Source of the DNA: Zygnema cylindricum
Taxonomy: Eukaryota; Streptophyta; Zygnematophyceae; Zygnematales; Zygnemataceae
Assembly: GCA_037447655.1 (NCBI GenBank)
Contig: JBBHKE010001789.1
Coordinates: 1-20,629, forward strand
DNA length: 20,629 nucleotides
Direction: 5' to 3'
Shown here: one piece after another, positions 17,296 through 20,629 of the stretch
How the letters are laid out: every line of letters starts with the position of its first letter
Position numbering within the stretch: the stretch's first letter is position 1
Position numbers and translations under genes: made by a program
The notes under the pieces: generated by a model
Seen by the model: only the letters and a program-made list of their open reading frames with translations
Told to the model about the DNA's origin: nothing
Database searches by the model: none

Positions 17296-18541
17296 AGTCG
17301 CTCAAAACTCACAGAAAAATATATTTTTGTCCGTATTTTTTTTCAAATTTAGACATGACGTTTAATTCTCTATCGATCCAGGTGCAACTCAACCGTGTTA
17401 CTATTTTATTTCATTTTGCGGCCAATACAATATGAGTTTTAAGGGTTTATTGCATAGTTGTTCAAAACGTAATTTACGCACGATTCAAACGGGCGTACAA
17501 TACGTAGAAACATGAGAGGTCGATCTGTAAAAAATCATAAGAAACGTTAATGATTTTTTCCAGTACAAATCCTTATATGTTGAAAAATTTGAATTGAACA
17601 TGTACCGCAATTTGTACGTTTTCCGTCAAATGAGCGGTAAAAAATAACATATAAACAAATAATTAGCACGTTTTTACCTATCGGAAAATTTACATCAACT
17701 GGTTACGGTCTATCCATGTTGCGGTCATTTAGGGGTGTATGTAGGCCCAAGTTCAACCCCCGCCGAACGCACAATTTTTTTCAGAATAAAATTAACTGTC
17801 GTTCACAGGCAGCCATGGCCTTCTCTCTTTACCTCTCCGAGAGCGTTGGTAATGGCCTCTTCCTTGAATTTTCGCTTTCAACTGTTGAAGTATTTATGGC
17901 GGTTTCTTTTCGAAAATTTAAAGAAGACGCCCGTAGACATTTTGAAATTACGGCGCTCAAATAGTGTAACGCCACAACGTCATTTTTTGGAAATGTCCGT
18001 AGACGTGACGATAAATTTCCGTACATTTGTGTGTACATTCTGATCAGTGTAATGAACCGAAAGTACCGATACGTGCATCGAATCTTTTCGTCAATTTCCG
18101 TACAGTTCCTGTAAATATTCTTACAGTTACCATAATTTGTCTATATGTTTCCGTGAACTTCCAGTTTCAGTTTACAGTAGACGTTTTTTTGCGATTTTTT
18201 GAAAAGTCACGTACAATACATAAAAACTGGAAAAAGGGAAAAAATTGCGCGTATTGAACAACTAGGGTATATTGTATTTTTTGTGTACAATAGGCATATT
18301 GTATGAGTGTACTTTCACCTACTTTTGAACTATGGTCCAGACGTACATGGTACGCAAATGATGATTTCAAGCTGAAGTTGGTTGGTGAGAAAAATATTTG
18401 ACGATTTTACGTGGTACCATTCAATTTTGAGCATGATTGAGCACGTGGATTACAGACTCTGCGCGATAGACCATCGTTCAAAATGTAGCATTCTGTAATG
18501 TTCGCCGTACGATTACAAAATTTCCTGATAGAACGCCACCC

Positions 18542-18717
18542 TTAGCGTTTAGAAAGAAAATAATACCCTTGCTTCCATCATAAGAAACGACACCGTGTCA
18601 CTTTCAATGTCAATTAAACTTCTGGCACTAAGATCAACTTTTTCCCGTACGCGTATAAGATTATATATCTGACAGCTACGATGGAAAGCAGGGATCCTCA
18701 CCAACCGAAAGGAGGTA
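18542..18717. other. Unassigned sequence between DNA-element ends
   Basis: Begins with the TTA flank of the PIF/Harbinger-like element. Nothing else recognised. Confidence 0.5.
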
Positions 18718-18740
18718 CACCGCGAATCGTTATTAGTGTC
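18718..18740 (+). repeat. Lone left terminus of the short inverted-repeat family
   Basis: CACCGCGAATCGTTATTAG preceded by TA matches the left ends at 2817 and 19827. No partner right end was found before 19827, so this copy is probably truncated or rearranged. Confidence 0.6.
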
Positions 18741-19444
18741 AAAGTTTAAATAGTGTTGAAAAAAATTTACCGTAATTGATGCTAATTAAGAATTTGGAAT
18801 TTTTCAAAAAGAAGGTGCATTCTAATTTTGGCGTTTATGCTAATTTGGGAACAGCAAAAATGGAATATTCGTCGTACGATTATATACAATAATATCTGTA
18901 TTCGTACAACATATTGGAAATTGTACGTCATCGCGAATCTAAAATATCCGTACATGCAATACTAATTTACGTGTCAGACTAATCACGTTTTTTATAGCGC
19001 ACGTTCCTATGCGTGTGCTCGTCTGATTTAATTCATATTTTGTAAATTTTCACTTGAAAAAGTACAGGTAAGGTTCGTTACTGTAGTTTTCTCGCCCGTG
19101 GAGTGAAAGGTGTGAAACCCTCTTTCACACCGCGAAATGCCCTGTGTCTTTCACACTTTGCAAAATACTGCCCGGGTACAGCGGATTTTTAGGGTAATAG
19201 GGTTGTTGGTTGTGTTTTTGCTTTGCCCTTTTTCTAAAAGGGGGAAAGCATTGTAGTCGCCTTCGTCTATAGTGACAACAAGAAATGACCGTCGATGTTT
19301 TTTGTGTAAGATCTTGAGCCGTTGAGGGTTTTGAGTTAGGATTGACGTCTTTGGTGACAAAGGAAAGAGACACGTGGTACAATCCTATTTGTTGTATTTC
19401 ACGTGGTTGTAGTGGTATGATAAATGTCCAGACAAAATCGACGT
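18741..19444. other. Unassigned AT-rich, CGTAC-containing sequence
   Basis: No gene recognised. A small hairpin lies at 19109-19131 (GGTGTGAAA, 5-nt loop, TTTCACACC). A 147-codon minus-strand frame (19125-19568) runs into the tandem array and has no recognisable domain. Confidence 0.45.
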
Positions 19445-19821
19445 CACGCCAAAATGTCGTGTTATCAATACCGGTTGAGTAGCGTACAGTATCGTACGCT
19501 AATTTTTTTCGCGTGCGATTCCGTACATCATGCCGATTTGTCGCTTTGTCAATATCCGTACACGCCAAAATGTCGTGTTACCAATACCGGTGGAGTAACG
19601 TACAGTATCGAACTTTAAATTTTTGCGCGTGCGATCCCGTCACATCACGCCACGTTGTCGTGTTCTCAATTTCCGTACACTACTGTTATTTCAGTGTTGG
19701 CGTGACGTACGATGTGTCGTGATATCAATACCGGTACAGTAACGTACAGTATCGCACTTTTAATTGTGGCGCGTGCGATCTCGTCACATCACGCCACGTT
19801 GTCGTGTTCTCAATATCCGTA
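19445..19821. repeat. Three-copy tandem array, about 117-bp unit
   Basis: Units at 19445-19560 (116 bp), 19561-19677 (117 bp) and 19678-19821 (144 bp, with about 28 extra bases containing TTTCAGTGTTGGCG). Each has a first half with TGTCGTG, ATACCGG and a GTACAGTATCG block, a middle GCGCGTGCGAT, and a second half that repeats the pattern as CACGCCACGTTGTCGTG then TCAAT-TCCGTAC. So each unit is itself a diverged dimer. Confidence 0.78.
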
Positions 19822-19826
19822 CACTA

Positions 19827-20482
19827 CACAGCGAATCGTAATTAGAGTAAATAACGCTAATTCGGTCGCCTTAAATTTCGACTCTATCACGTTAAATAGA
19901 GTAAATGATTCGAATTTTTTCATTATACTATTTAAGGTAAAGTTTAATTAGCGTAAAAAATCCTAATATAGATTCGTTTTAAATAATGTGGAGTACGGAC
20001 AACGTCTGACTGTGCAAAATTGTACTTTTACAAGTAAAAAGGTACAAATAATAATTTAATAGAATCGCGCTCGCATGTGAAATTGCACTAAACAAAAAAA
20101 TTAAATCGCATCGAAAAAAACCCGTTCGTATATCTCCGTCTGTCGACAACATTCTCGCCCGTGTGAACATTTACAAGAATTTACATGTGAAAATTTTATA
20201 GTTAAACGACAACAGTATGAGTTGAGACAAATAGTATTAACGTCATAATGACGTCAAAATATATGGGCTGACGGTTTTCGTATGTCTAAATATTTTAGTG
20301 TTTATAATTACAGCACGGATAATTATTGCCGACATAAGCTAGTATAGAGTACTTAAATAAAGTATAATAAAGTTCCTCTGTGAAAAGGTTATATCACAAT
20401 AATTAGCGTTTACAACTCTAATTGTTTTTTTTTTTGATTTTTTGCTCTATTTTTTTCTTTACTATAATTACGATTCGCGGTG
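19827..20482. mobile_element. Short terminal-inverted-repeat element, copy 2
   Basis: The left end CACAGCGAATCGTAATTAG and the reverse complement of the right end CACCGCGAATCGTAATTAT match at 23 of 25 bases when extended. The 656-base element has no transposase and matches copy 1 internally, including a GTAC-bounded hairpin (20022-20045). TA precedes the left end, but AA follows the right end, so no clear target duplication is seen. The interior is AT-rich with only short chance frames. Confidence 0.65.
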
Positions 20483-20492
20483 AATCGTAATT
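20466..20492. repeat. 27-nt palindrome at the right end of the short element
   Basis: Arms AATTACGATTC (20466-20476) and GAATCGTAATT (20482-20492) flank GCGGT. The right arm lies just outside the element and is itself like an element terminus, so two family ends appear to meet here back to back. Confidence 0.85.
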
Positions 20493-20629
20493 TCAGTGTT
20501 GGCGTCACGTACGATTTTCGTACATGGTACGCACTGTACTAGCGCATTGTACATGGTAAAGACCATGACGATGCCAAGTGGATGGTTTAATTCGCGTTTC
20601 GCTCATGTAGGGGGTTTGATTAAGCGTAA
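20493..20629. other. CGTAC-rich tail related to the tandem-array insert
   Basis: Starts with TCAGTGTTGGCGTCACGTACG, less one base the same block as in the third tandem unit (about 19690-19713). No gene recognised. Confidence 0.45.

Larger units (their letters stand above)
16514..18541. mobile_element. PIF/Harbinger-like non-autonomous DNA element
   Basis: The left end GGGTGGCGTTCCATCAG (16514-16530) and the reverse complement of the right end, GGGTGGCGTTCTATCAG (18525-18541), match at 16 of 17 bases. Both ends are flanked by TTA (16511-16513 and 18542-18544). A three-base TWA target duplication and termini beginning with GGG are typical of PIF/Harbinger. I find no transposase or Myb-like partner gene in the 2028 bases, only short frames, so it would need enzymes in trans. 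It contains a 51-nt palindrome, a 93-bp tandem repeat and many CGTAC motifs. It sits just right of the gypsy LTR-like repeat. Confidence 0.65.

Noticed and set aside
17716-18043. Overlapping plus-strand frames inside the 2-kb DNA element as transposase
   Set aside because: No DDE residues, helix-turn-helix or other transposase motif seen in any frame.
19125-19568. 147-codon minus-strand frame, one of the longer unexplained frames
   Set aside because: No recognisable domain, and it overlaps the tandem repeat array; its openness seems a by-product of composition.

Overview
The window looks like nuclear DNA of a eukaryote, made almost entirely of decayed, nested transposable elements. I see no intact host gene, no rRNA or tRNA gene and no bacterial operon structure. 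A green-lineage host (alga or early-diverging plant) is my best guess. The central element is a Ty3/gypsy retrotransposon carrying a cytosine-5 DNA methyltransferase, a type reported from charophyte algae (dinoflagellates carry a different class). This is inference; the sequence contains no host marker.

Layout. 28-1000 holds a charged, coiled-coil-like coding remnant on the minus strand. 1001-2086 is AT-rich with nothing recognised. 2087-2500 is a decayed AT-rich reading frame of unknown origin. 2817-3339 is a short element with terminal inverted repeats. 3340-8768 is a rearranged Ty1/copia retrotransposon: the gag N-terminal half and its leader lie inverted on the minus strand, while gag C-terminus, protease, integrase, RT, RNase H, polypurine tract and a 1-kb 3' LTR run on the plus strand. 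8773 to about 16262 is the Ty3/gypsy element: a stray duplicated RT piece, a DNA methyltransferase domain, RT, RNase H, integrase, a PHD finger, a G-run polypurine tract and LTR-like sequence. A second copy of the same copia-family LTR (13148-14324) sits inside the gypsy integrase as a solo LTR. 16514-18541 is a 2-kb PIF/Harbinger-like non-autonomous element with TTA target duplications; it carries a 51-nt near-perfect palindrome and a 93-bp tandem repeat. 18718-20629 holds further ends and a full copy of the short inverted-repeat family, plus a 117-bp tandem array.

The gypsy element is the main point of interest. Its methyltransferase and RT lie in one reading frame interrupted only by stop codons, and a C4HC3 PHD finger ends the polyprotein after integrase. 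So one retroelement lineage seems to have encoded a DNA-methylation writer and a possible chromatin reader. All coding regions are broken by stops and a few frameshifts. Where two copies can be compared, two of the stops are C-to-T changes.
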